DNA of 64,000 bases from Jaapia argillacea MUCL 33604 (taxonomy: Eukaryota; Basidiomycota; Agaricomycetes; Jaapiales; Jaapiaceae). The stretch lies in NCBI GenBank assembly GCA_000697665.1, contig KL197723.1, positions 460,833 to 524,832 of the forward strand, read 5' to 3'. This document shows positions 45,151 to 55,988 of this stretch, piece after piece; the stretch's first letter is position 1, and each line of letters starts with the position of its first letter. The notes under the pieces were generated by a model. The model had not been told where the DNA came from. It did not search any database and worked only from the letters and a program-made list of their open reading frames with translations. A program made the translations under genes and the position numbers.

Positions 45151-45450
45151 GTACTAACGGCTCCAATTGCGACGAGCAATTAGCCCCGTCTATTACTGCC
45201 GTTTTCAAAACCTCGCATGTCTTCAGATAAGTATACTTCAAGTTGTTGGATCGCCGTCGAAATCAGTCTTACAAGCTTGGCGGCCAAGAGTCGTTAACTT
45301 GACCCTCCCTGCTCTAGCTGGATCATTCGCCCCCCTTCCTTCGGCTATTTCTTCACACATATGCAAGACGTTGATGCCGCCAGTTTGGTTCAACACTTGC
45401 AACTTCTCCGCCTCATCCAACGTGAGTTCAGAGTGAAACAATGTGGAAAA
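45151..45450 (+). repeat. Promoter and first exon of DUF6533 copy G, unit 2
   Basis: Second unit of the direct duplication. Both units share GCCCCGTCTATTACTGCCGT and the exon 1 region. This one is continuous with the rest of copy G. Confidence 0.75.
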
Positions 45451-47179
45451 CCGACACTTGGTATCTAACGACCATCTCTTGTGTGCACTTACACTAGTTT
45501 CGGCGACCTTTGCCACAATTTACGACCACCGTGAGCACTCGCCATGCTTGTCCCTCCCCCGAATTACCGAAAGCTCATGATTGTTTGGTCAGTGATCACC
45601 TTTGATCAAGAGGTAGCGCAACAGCGTTATCTTTTCCCCTGAACCTTTTGCTGAGAATGTGTGATGTCCGCCGGGTTAGGTCGAACTTATCTGGGTGTGT
45701 TATTTAATCTCTTTTGCGTTGTCGACCACTGAACCGGATAATTTGGAATCGGTAGAAGCGTCCAGGAATCTCAGCGAAGATATTCTTCCTACTGGTACAT
45801 TTCTCACGCCTCTGCCATGCTACTGTTGATCTTGGTACAGACTCGATACTGTGGTGATGGCGTCATTGTGTAAGTCAGATAGATGATCGATTATTCCGTA
45901 CTAAGCGCCCTTTCTTACTGCAGTGCCATTTTGATCCGTAGGTTTGCCCTGCCGTTCGTCCGGCCCACTCATTGATTTATACCCGTGTAGTTCTCCTCAC
46001 CGAGGCAACCTCAGATAACGTGAGTTTCTTGTCTCGTCCTTTGTTCCTATGCTCATGATGGACTTGGTCGCACTGTTGCCAGGCGTGAGTCAAGGATCAT
46101 TTGCGTAAACTATGTCATCTACCATCTAGGGTTGGTTACATAGATGTTAGTATACGTCCTTTCTGTTTTTAAATTGCTAAACTCTCATGCTCCAGGTCAC
46201 GGCCGTTTTCTGCTACAAATATGGGGCACCACAATACCTACCTTCGTAGTGCAAGGTATGTATTGAGGTTGCCCTTGCAGGGTTATACCTGGCACTATTG
46301 TCAAATCTCATCTCGCATTCCTACCTCTGCCTTCAAAGTTATCATGCAATTCCGAGTCTATGCATTATATAGCGGTGCAAAATGGGTTCTTGCTCTCATC
46401 TTCACGTGTTTCATCATCCAAATGGCAACTTCACTGGCTGTTTTCGCCAAGTATCAAGAGGTCCATGGTATCACTTGCTCCTTCATCGATTTATTTTTGT
46501 GACTTGCTGATTTACGCCTTCTCGTCAGTCATCGCTATCAAGCTCGGCATCTGGACGAACTGTGTAGTGACCCATTTTCCAACGGATGTAATCGGGACAT
46601 GGATCTCGATGATGGTTTTTGAAGGAATCTTGTTCTTTCTCGCCCTCTACAAGACGGTGTTACATCTATTCCGGATCAATCATACTTGGACAAGAAACGG
46701 CGCTGTTGAGGTCCTCGTGAGAGATAACATCCTATATTTCTTGATGTTTGTCTATCCGATTTCCGTTACTGTTGATCTAGCTCACCCCACAGTTTCCAGT
46801 ATCTTCTCGATTTATTGTCTCACAGTCATTGCCTGGTTCGCTTTACCCGTGAGTTTGCTCCTTTCCGTTCTGTTTTGGGTACCGAGAAACTGACGATTAT
46901 CAATAGATAATCTGGATCGAGATCTTAAGCAGTTTGAATATTGCTATGACCTGCACGCTAGGCTGTCGGCTCATCCTCAATATACGGGAGGTATCATATC
47001 AACACGAGCAGTGTGTAAACACGGAGGAGATCGAATTCCAGTTGAGGCAGTTGGCAGATGGAATACATCAGGGAGAGTTGTCTTCAGGTGCTGATCCTGC
47101 TGAAAGTTTGGCTCGTGGTAGACACGAAGATGATGGGGATGAGAGGGGTGAGGGGGATTCACGACAGGAGGTAGCATAG
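45361..47179 (+). CDS. DUF6533-domain multi-pass membrane protein, copy G
   Basis: The clearest gene model of the array. Exon 1 starts at 45361 (M-Q-D-V-D-A-A-S-L-V-Q-H). The exons splice to L-S-A-T-F-A-T-I-Y-D-H, L-I-T-F-D-Q-E, a 15-nt micro-exon V-E-L-I-W (45680-45694), K-R-P-G-I-S-A-K-I-F-F-L-L, T-R-Y-C-G-D-G-V-I-V, and a 14-nt micro-exon (45924-45937). These are followed by L-L-L-T-E-A-T-S-D-N, F-L-L-Q-I-W-G-T-T-I-P, V-I-M-Q-F-R-V-Y-A-L-Y, V-I-A-I-K-L-G-I-W-T-N to F-A-L-P, and I-I-W-I-E-I-L-S-S-L with C-R-L-I-L-N-I-R-E. The frame is intact where copies B, E, F, H and I are broken. The exon after T-S-D-N is uncertain. Seven or so membrane helices are expected. Confidence 0.75.
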
Positions 47180-47438
47180 TCGGAGGATAGTGTGGTGGTG
47201 GTGACGGTGCATCGGTGATTGACGAGTACCATTTGCCGTCCCGACCGACATTTCGGGGGAAACCTGATAATCACGATGGTACCAGGGGTTTCCTTGTCAT
47301 AATGGCATCCACTGTACGCTATGTAGACATTAACACCCAAGGAGTCCCGCAGTGAGACTCCAGTTGTTCGCCCGTATGCTCTGGTGTAACTCGCACCAGT
47401 TACCCCCCAAAGCATAACGGTCAACGCCGTCAGAATTT
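47180..47438. other. Intergenic region between copy G and the decayed F-box gene
   Basis: Reverse copy of 24788-25215. Nothing else is recognised. Confidence 0.45.
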
Positions 47439-48960
47439 CTACCCCACCCCCGTTCGCGCCCCCGTCCCTGCGCCTCTCATTCCATGTCGTTGCATCCAAC
47501 CAGCCAGGCGGTCCGCAACCAAGCTACACTCCGCGTGCTGTGCCTCCACCCACCGTACCATCTCCATACCGTCAGCACCAATTGGAAGTTGGTTCGTCCG
47601 ATCACGCACCGTGAGGTTTTGGGTAGGGATACCATGTTGGGTACGAGCGATCGGGGGTTCAGGGTGGTTCGGGCCTGACGCTGGGCGGTCTTGGGGGTTG
47701 GAGAAGGGGCCAAGGGAGCGAGCAACAGCCGGGCGCCATAGGATCTTCGGGAATTAGCTCTCGAAGAAATGCTAGAAATACATTCGGCGCGATTGAGTCC
47801 GTCGGGACGTGAAGATCCTTCAGCAGGGGGATGCTCCAAGCCAATTCAGGCATGTGGATCGTGGGCTCTTGATCATAGAACCGGTTCATGCTGAGAGATT
47901 CGAGAGCCGGGAACTTATGCTGAGAGGCAATGATTTTCACCGATCTTGGGATTGAATATCCGCTGAGGGAGAGGTGTTGAAGTGCGGATGAATGCAGATG
48001 CGAGATGAAATTGGAAGCGTCCCCGCCGGAAAGAGTGAGCAAAGTCAAGTGGGGGAGGTGAGTGCATGGCCCTTGATGTTCGGGACGGTCGATGGCGATG
48101 ACGCTCGCATGAGACAAGGACAGCCTTCGAAACTGCAGCATTGCATCTGTCAGAGCGCCAAGCTGGTCTGATGTCATGACTTGCAAAATGCCAGCAAGAC
48201 AGAGGTTTGTAACCGCCGCAAGGGGAAGGAAAGAACCAGTTTCCAACCTATGTCTAAGCCAGCGGGGATGGGAAGTGATTACAACTGAGGAGCGCCACCT
48301 TGAAAGATAGGGAATTTGAGGGTCAAGCAGTCGTATTCGTCGTGGATGTAGAAAGTTTCCATGACCAGAACATGGTGCAAGTGGTCGAAGAGATTATCGG
48401 GGATTTCCATGGTATTGATTATAACTGCTATCGCCTGGATCCTGGAAAGGTGGGGGAGGGGGGGGGCAATCAACTCCATGCAGCGATCAAGGCGCGGGCA
48501 TCTGTTATCCCCGATGTGACATTTATCACACAGCCTAGCAGAGAAGATCTGGAGTTGAATGTTGCCTGATCTGCGAAGGCACATTTCTAGGTACTCCATG
48601 GGAGGTCTCTCGGTATGATCATTGTCGTCATCGTGTCCGACAGACAACAAGATGTCTCCCCAGAGGCCGGGGGTTTGTACCGCAACCCCGCGAAACGAGG
48701 GATATACCGCTCCGAAATTTGAATATCCATTCATCGTCGACGGAGCGACATTGTGACCTGTGGGCAGCCACGAAAATGGCTCCGAGGAGTTCGGTGGGTA
48801 CCTTCTCGATAGGTGACATGAGCGCAGCGCCGCGATGGCAATAGGAGGACATAACCGTGACGATGGTATGGACATACTGCGACGTTTATCAAGAAGTCAG
48901 CGTATTTGCAGGTGCTTGTGGAGGATCTGAGCAAAAAGCTCGTTAGGCTCCAAATTCCTA
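47439..48960 (-). pseudogene. Decayed F-box/LRR gene, partner of the gene at 23264-24787
   Basis: The sequence follows the intact gene from end to end, but the frame is broken several times. The F-box (I-E-K-V-P-T-E-L-L-G-A-I-F) lies in a different frame from W-G-D-I-L-L-S-V-G-H. A TAA follows G-G-A-P-Q-L near 48279, and further shifts occur near 48246 and 47659. It cannot make the full protein. It is convergent with copy G, as the intact gene is with copy E. Confidence 0.8.
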
Positions 48961-51239
48961 GAGTGTGGTAAGCACACGATGCCACACGATGAAAACCGAT
49001 GGAGGTGGAGATCAAGAACCAAAATGTCACACAGCATGACCTTGTGACACCTCGTGTCTGTCCCAAAATGGGGAATGGAACTGCACGCGAGATCTCGGAG
49101 TTTGAATTCACCTTCCTTAATCGTCAATTGCCACTTGGTGTCGGTTGGTACGTTTGTGCTCAATGCTCAGGCTCATGTAGTAACCCGTGGTACGAAAGAA
49201 TGTATACATAAATACTGTTTAAAAAGTCTGGCAGAGATTGCAGCCGCGGCCGTAGCGCTTCATGGGGGGAGAATTGCATTTCCCCCCACACCCTGCACCC
49301 CGGCGCTGCGCGAAGCTATGATGACATTGTTGTGTGAGTAATAAGGTTGCAGGAGGAGATTGCGGCGGCGGCGGGGACGCTTATTTTGCCCTCGGGGGGC
49401 TTACTTTGCCAACGTACGATACAGAGTCAATCAAATGATCAAAAAATCGAAGATACATTCATCGAGCTGTGAATACTATATAGATGACTACAGCGGCTAG
49501 AATAGAGGTTGGAGATGAGAGATGATGGAGCTGGAGAAGGGAAAGGAGGGGGGGGATGAGGAGCAGGAAGATAGGGAGGAGGGACAAGGAAGGGGAGAAG
49601 TTGGAGAGGGAGGAGGGGAGGGTGGGAGAAAAACTGGATGAGAGAGGGAAGAAGAGACGGATGAGAGGGGAAGAGTGGAAAGGGGGGCGGGGGGGGAAAG
49701 CGAAGGTAAATGGGGATGAGGGCGAACAAGGGGTGAAGCGGTGGTCAAGTGTGAATGGGGCATTCAAGGTTAGTGGAAGCAAAACCACCGTCGGTAACGG
49801 CGTAAGGGATGCTGTAATGTCACATAACTTACTAGACATCGAAAAAAGTGCTATGTACGAGAGGTCAGCAAAGGTACGGGAGGGTGCGGGGGTGATTAGG
49901 GACGCCATTGGCGTCGGGAACGCGTCGCAGCGGGGGAGCGGCACCACGACGGCGACGAGGGAACCATATTGTTGTCAGGGTGATGATCCAGTGTGAATGC
50001 GAATTGTTGTGTGATGCATGACGATGGGCTCGACAAGCGGGAACCAACAGAGCCCGCGGGACTCTCCGAAATGGTGGCTGAGATCTGCATCGTCCGAGCC
50101 CGTCGCTCTGAACTCCTTCCCTCCTAGGTTCGACTTTCGGCTTGCAACCAACTTCGACGGCGTGTCCCAGGTGTCACTTAACATTCGACGGCTCATTTTA
50201 CTTCACGTCCACGAAAAATCTGCAGTACATCTCTCTCTCGTTATTGACTATCGAGGTCAAGGAAATAGGCAGAACATAACTTGAAAGGTATGCGATCTCA
50301 CTTCTCCAGTTGAGCCACTGGCAGCGTGCACAGACCCACTTTTTCTTTCGTGCCAGCGCACACCGTTGCGCACGCAAGTCAACACCGTCCGAATTCCAGA
50401 GCCCAAATCACTTCGATTTCCCCTCTGGTTCCCCCATCATCATTTCCCACACACTTAATTGAACGTCCGCAGGGTCAATAAGATTCGGCGAAAGGATTAG
50501 CACCTCTCCCTTCACAACGCCACCGTTCGCACTCTGCGCTTGGCGGACTCAAGACGGGATCCACTTTTCACACCCGCGGCTTATCAGGCTACTGATAACC
50601 TCGTGGTGCTTCTAGCCCCGAGCGGGACGATGATGGTCCGTCGTTCAATGCCCTCCTTTCTGCCAGAATGCCGTTGGCACCGATCTCGAGCGAGTCTGTC
50701 GTGGCTACTTACTTAATAGAGCGCGTTCGCTGGAGGATACCCTACAGATTGTTGTCTTAAGAAGGAAGTTCACCGGGATTTAGTGCGACGTGATTGGCCG
50801 CGCAACTTAGGATATCCTGTCTCGAATACGCTCCAATGGCAACCATCTCGTGGACGTTTGTTCCATTCAACCAACCTTAAGTGTTTCCTGCGTCCAACGA
50901 TGATCCTTCAATCCAACCTCGATTTGTCTTTGTGGCTCTCTCTGTACCTACCTCGTCAATCATCGAACATGGTTGAGAGAGTTCTTTCATCTCGGGGATG
51001 GACGTAACACCGCCTCAGTTCCCTGGTGTTCAATCTGAGGTACTAACGGCGCCAATTGCGACGAACATTTAGCCCCCACGAATTGCCGGTAGTTAAAACC
51101 TCTTTCATCTACCGCGGCACTTACTGAGCCGCCATCGAATCCAGTCTTGCAAGCTTGGCCACCAAGAGTTGTTAACTCGACCATCCTCGTTCTAGCTGGG
51201 CCATCCCCCCTCCTGCCTTTCGGCTGTTTCTTCTCACAT
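48961..51239. other. Long region without a recognised gene, containing a purine tract
   Basis: 48961-49080 is the end of the inverted duplication. 49501-49735 is an almost pure G/A strand (see findings); the 162-residue open frame on its complement is proline/serine/leucine-rich and follows from that base bias. 50100-51239 is the upstream block of copy H, related to 44130-45060 and, in reverse, to 29740-30560. It ends with a CATCACTTGCAGCTTCTCC-type first exon. Confidence 0.45.
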
Positions 51240-53077
51240 ATGGAAGACTTTGATCCAGTTGGGTTTGTTCATCACTTGCAGCTTCTCCACTTCATCCAAC
51301 GTGAGTTCAGAGGGGAGAAATTGGGGAAAACCCACATTTTGGATCTGACAACAATCTTTTGTGGACACCAGTTGCTGCAACCTTTGCCACTGTTTACGAT
51401 CATTGTGAGCATTCACCACACTTGTGCCCCCCCCCAAATCACCGAAGCCCAGATCCTTTCGTTAGTGATTGTCTTTGACCAAGAGGTAGTGCAACAACAT
51501 CATCTCTCCCCCGCAACTTTTGCTGAGAATGTTTGACATCGTTGGGTTAGGTGGAGCTCATCTGGGTACGTTTTTTAGTCTCTTTTCGCGTTATCAACCG
51601 CTGAACCTGAGTATTTGGCAGAAACGCCCGGGAATCTCGGCGAAGATATTCTTCCTACTGGTACAAGTATTTTTATTCTGCCATGATATCATTGTTGATC
51701 CTGGCACAGACTCGATACTATGGCGATGGCGTTGTCATGTAAGTCTCCATTTGCGACAAATGATCGATTATTCCATGCCGATGTCCCATTTCTCGTGGCA
51801 GCGCCATTTTGATCCGTACGTTTGCCTTTCCGTCCGTCCGACCCATCCATTGATTTTTGACTGCGTAGTTATCCTTACTGAGGCACCCTCAGATAACGTA
51901 AGTTCCTCATCTTGTCCTTTGTTCGTATACTTATGAGGGGCTTGCTCCCACTGGTGTCAGTCGTGAGTCAAGAATTATTTGACTGCATTATATCATCTTC
52001 CACCTACGTTGGTTACATAGATGTCGGTACACATCGTCTCGATCGACAAAATACTCAACTCTCATGTTTCAGGCCACAATCGTATTATACTGCAAGTATG
52101 GGCTACCGCAATACCTGTCTGGGTTGTGCAAGGTATGCATCGATTCGCCCTTCCAGGGCTATTCCGGTTCCTGGAACTACTGTCGAATCTCGTCTTGCGT
52201 TTCTACCTCCGCCTCCAAAGTCATCATGCAGTTCCGAGTCTATGCATTGTACAACCGCGCGAAATGGGTTCTTGCTCTCACCTTTACGTGTTTTATGATT
52301 CAAATCGGAATCTCAATGGCTCTGTTCGCCTTGTATCAAGACATCCGAGGTATCACTTACCCCGCTCATTCTTCGTCATTTTTGCGATTTGCTTATTTTA
52401 ATCTTTTCGTCAGTTATCGCCGTCAAGTTCGGTATCTGGACAAGCTGCGTGATGACCGAGATGCCACCACATACAGTCGGGACATGGCTCTCAGTGATGG
52501 CATTTGACGGGATCGTGGTTTCTCTCGTGCTCTACAAGACAGTGGTACATTTGCTCCGGCTCAATTATTCTTGGACAAGGAATGGAGCCACTGAGGTTCT
52601 CCTGAGAGATAATATCCTATATTTCTTGGTGTTCGTCCATCCGATCTCCTTTTGCCGTTGCAAACCGCTCATCCCACAGTTTTCAGTATATTCTCGATTT
52701 ATTGTTTCACCGTCATCGCCTGGTTAGCTTTACCCGTGTGTTCCCAGACATCGATTTTCCCGATTTCTATGGGTCGGACCTGACCGTTTGTTTCCTACCA
52801 ACAGTTCATCTGGGCCGAGGTTTTAAACAGCCTGAATATCACGGCAACCTGCACGCTTGGCTGCAGGCTGCTCCTCAATATTCGAGCCGCATCGTATCGA
52901 CACGAGCAGTGCGTAAACACGGAGGAGATCGAATTCCAGTTGAGGGAGTTGGCGGATGGACTTCATCAGGAAGTCCTGTCTTCAGGTGGAGATCTCGCCG
53001 ATAGCTCGGCTCGTGGTCGACGCGACAATGAAGGGGACGAGAGGGCTGAAGGAGACACACGACAAGGGACAGTATGA
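51240..53077 (+). pseudogene. DUF6533-domain membrane protein, copy H (frameshifted)
   Basis: Exon 1 reads M-E-D-F-D-P-V-G-F-V-H-H; later exons give L-A-A-T-F-A-T-V-Y-D-H, L-I-V-F-D-Q-E, V-E-L-I-W, K-R-P-G-I-S-A-K-I-F-F-L-L, T-R-Y-Y-G-D-G, W-A-T-A-I-P-V-W-V-V-Q, and M-Q-F-R-V-Y-A-L-Y-N-R-A-K-W. After D-N-I-L-Y-F-L-V-F-V-H-P-I-S-F a single-base loss near 52650 shifts the frame. The final exon (C-R-L-L-L-N-I-R-A-A, ending R-Q-G-T-V) is open in the expected frame. In this copy the usual E of N-I-R-E is replaced by A. Confidence 0.65.
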
Positions 53078-53649
53078 TCGGAGGACAGTGTGGTGTTAGT
53101 GGAGACGCATCACTAATTCATTGCACCCTTTCCTGTCCCGACCGACATTGGGAGGGAAACACGATAAACACGATGGTTTCTGGGGGTTTTTCTTGTGGTA
53201 ACGGCATCCACTGTAAGCTACGTACCGGTGACTAGGGACCCATCGGAATCATCACTATCATATCACCCGTTCACAGCATTAGTCCAATGATCTTGGCGGA
53301 TCGGCTTGCTGAGCGGACGAGACGCTGACTGACCTCAATTCATCCAAAGACATTTTGCTCGCCATGCCAGTAGATCTCCAAGCCGACGAGCAGATTTTTC
53401 CCTTCGAATCCCTTCCGGAGCGTGGTAGCGACGCTCAGCAGGCCAGAGCACGGCGTAATTCTGTTCTTTTGCAAAGTCTGATACTTGCAATGGTATAATC
53501 TCGTTTCCGATGAAAACCCAGAGCGATAGGATGCCGCCTCCGCTTCATACGTAGCCACCAATGCCATCCGATTGAAGGCAGAATCTAATGATACAGGAGA
53601 TGGTCATACAACACTACAATTTGATCTCACTCCGCCCAACATCTTCAAG
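53078..53649. other. Intergenic region between copy H and the dioxygenase gene
   Basis: The first ~150 bases are a copy of the F-box 3' flank (CGACCGACATTGGGAGGGAAAC), again hinting at a lost F-box gene. The 75-residue open frame on the minus strand at 53340-53567 has no recognised domain. Confidence 0.4.
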
Positions 53650-55397
53650 TTAGTAGCCCGTAATGGCACCTGGCTCGTCGTAGTTCTTCTCCTGAAATCC
53701 GGGCAGGATCGTAGCGGTCCTGTACTCGGACTTATCGTACCTATGCGGTGTACGCTGCCACTTTTGCTTCGCGAATGTCCACTCTGTTGAAGGCAAGGTA
53801 ATGACTCAGCGAATGCGTGAGACTGATGGAGGAAATGCTCACCCTCCATGGTGGGAACAGGATTGCTGCTTCTCTCGAAATCGTTCTCGGTATACCCTTC
53901 GCGTTGAAGGACCGGGGACTCCTTGATAGTGGCTAACTTGACGTCGTTCTCGGGCCTGTAGAATTGGATGGGAGTGCGTGAAACAGATGACGCGGGAGTG
54001 CGACTGATGGCTACATACCTCGAGAAATAAAGTAAACCGAGACGATCAACATGTTGCTGGTCCTTGGGAGGAACAGTGACACTACGAAACAAGCCTAATC
54101 AACACAAATAAATCTGAAGTGGAACCAAAGTGGATATATCGTACCGATGAATAGTACTCTTGACATAATTCCCCGTCAAGAATGACAATGCATCACAGGA
54201 GTTAACCGTCAATGTCCCGTCCTGTGGTTTCACCCACTTGAATCCGCCGGTGGTGGGGTCACGAATCTGAAGTGCTGCTACAGGTTGGCGGAAAAGCAGC
54301 GTGAAACTGCCAAGATCTGATCGAAAACAAAAATTGCAATTCAGCAAAGCGAGAAGGAGATATGGATGGGAATTCGTACGGACCAGTGTGTCCACGACCC
54401 CAATGATTGAGCTTCGCGTTCTCTTCTGGACTATACTTGCCGTATTTCATGTACCTGAGATGGTCCTACCAACGACGCGTCAGTGATCGGAGAAGCCGAT
54501 GGAGGTGCGGGTATCGCGTTAACGGGTACATACCTCGCTCTTCTCCTCGTATCTGTGGATATTGGTGAAATAATCCTCTGGAAGCTCGAGCCCGATAGCT
54601 AAGAGGACAAAGAGAGGGTCTAGAACTTCGGTGTGGAGGGCCTAGTAATCATACTTAGTACGAAAGCAACGGACGACAGACAGATACATGTTGGCATGCA
54701 TGAATCGATCACTCACCCTGGCGAATTCCTCGATTTCCTCGAGGTGTTCCTTGACAGGTGCTGGGAACTCCTGGGGAAAGTGTCCATTGAATTCTGGACC
54801 AGAATGAGTCCCGAGATGCGTACAAAACCGTTGAAAAGACGCACTGGGAATGTTATAGATCTCGATACGGTCTTTCAGACCGGTTGCGGTATCGATGCTA
54901 TGAAACAATGGCCCCAATCAGCAACTCATCTAGGAGGCATAACAGTATCTCATTCACGTCCTGCGCCCAGCCGGGGTGTAGCCATTGAACTTGCCATTAT
55001 CTGATAAAGGACTCAGCAATTGGAGAAACGAAACGACGACTCGAATTCAACTCACCGAGGTCTGGGACATACTTCAATTTCTCCTCCAAAGGCAGCTCAT
55101 AGTACTCTCGTCCAATAGCAAATTGCCTATTGACGCGCTCCTGCGATATGTTGAAGTTCTTCACGTAGAAGAACCCTTTCTCTCGAATGGCTTGGATGAG
55201 GAATTGGGCGAGTTTCTTGTTGGCTTCTGGTGTTCCATACGAGCTGAGATCGACAGTTACGAGGTCCGCCCAGTCAAGGTTCTCCTATAAGGGGAGGTTA
55301 CATAAGTCACTGGAGGGCAAGACAGGATGAAGGAGACACATACTTTGGTTTCGGCAACAAATTGGTACGAGCCAAGCTTTGGAACAGGGACCGGCAT
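53650..55397 (-). CDS. 2-oxoglutarate-Fe(II) dioxygenase, isopenicillin-N-synthase-like
   Basis: Starts M-P-V-P-V-P-K-L-G-S-Y at 55397 and ends P-G-A-I-T-G-Y. About nine exons splice cleanly. The N-terminal DIOX_N part reads D-L-V-T-V-D-L-S-S-Y, G-F-F-Y-V-K-N-F-N-I and P-L-E-E-K-L-K-Y-V-P-D-L. After splicing the catalytic core reads G-R-G-H-T-D-L-G-S-F-T, giving the iron-binding H-x-D pair; the distal histidine is in K-S-T-I-H-R-V, and the 2-oxoglutarate arginine is likely in R-L-G-L-L-Y-F-S-R. No break was seen. Substrates in this fungal family range from pyrimidines to secondary metabolites and cannot be told from sequence. It is divergent from the MFS transporter, with 591 bp between the start codons, suggesting co-regulation. 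Confidence 0.85.
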
Positions 55398-55988
55398 CTT
55401 GTAGAGTTACCGAATTTGGTTGTCAAAACTAGTTGTTTTCTGTCGTCAACGTTCAAAGTTCAAACGTTCGATCTGAACGACGACTGGACACAAGATTGGG
55501 GCTGTTGCGCCCCTTATAAACCTGTTCTTTATCTCGCTATGGGGTCGAACCTCCTGAACCTCTTTGTAAGCTCCTTAGCAAGCCGGCTCTGAATGGGAAG
55601 CCAGTCACATCATCGCGGTCTACGATGGCGTTATCCTTCTCTTTGTGCTATCATTGATACTGGAACACCTGAGATACCTTCCAATGGGCCGCATAACTGC
55701 GCACTCAGCGATGCGTGCTATTCCTGCAGGTTTCTTTCGTCTCCGCTCCAGATACACTGCTTGTGTTCGTTCATTCGCTGATATTCCTCCACCGAGAAGC
55801 ACCAGGAACAACTCTTATCTCTAATGGTGCCATCGCTGGATACTATGTCCTCAGAGCACCTGCCGCTGCTTCCTATGGAAAGCTGTCCATATCTCGGGCA
55901 AGTTTCATTGCCAGTTTTCATCCAGACAACCTCTTAACAGGCCCTACCTCGACCTGGTACTGTCGTCTCTCCATTGACTCGCTCCAGT
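55398..55988. promoter_or_regulatory. Bidirectional promoter of the dioxygenase and MFS genes
   Basis: The only sequence between the two start codons. It contains a TATA-like TTATAAA at about 55514-55520, two AACGTTC motifs (55448 and 55463) inside a GTCGTC...GACGAC inverted arrangement near the dioxygenase start, and three GATA-factor-type cores (TTATCT at 55529, CTATCA at 55648, TTATCT at 55815). GATA sites often mark nitrogen control in fungi, but this number could occur by chance. Open frames within it are not recognised. Confidence 0.5.

Larger units (their letters stand above)
45150..49080 (-). repeat. Right arm of the ~4 kb inverted segmental duplication
   Basis: Contains DUF6533 copy G and the decayed F-box gene, matching 23150-27240 in reverse. 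The last exons of copies G and E differ at only a few of 81 residues. The F-box genes differ more because this copy has decayed. Confidence 0.8.

Noticed and set aside
49459-49947. A 162-residue minus-strand open frame rich in proline, serine and leucine
   Set aside because: Most of it is the complement of the purine tract; the bias alone keeps the frame open, and no domain or splice pattern supports a gene.
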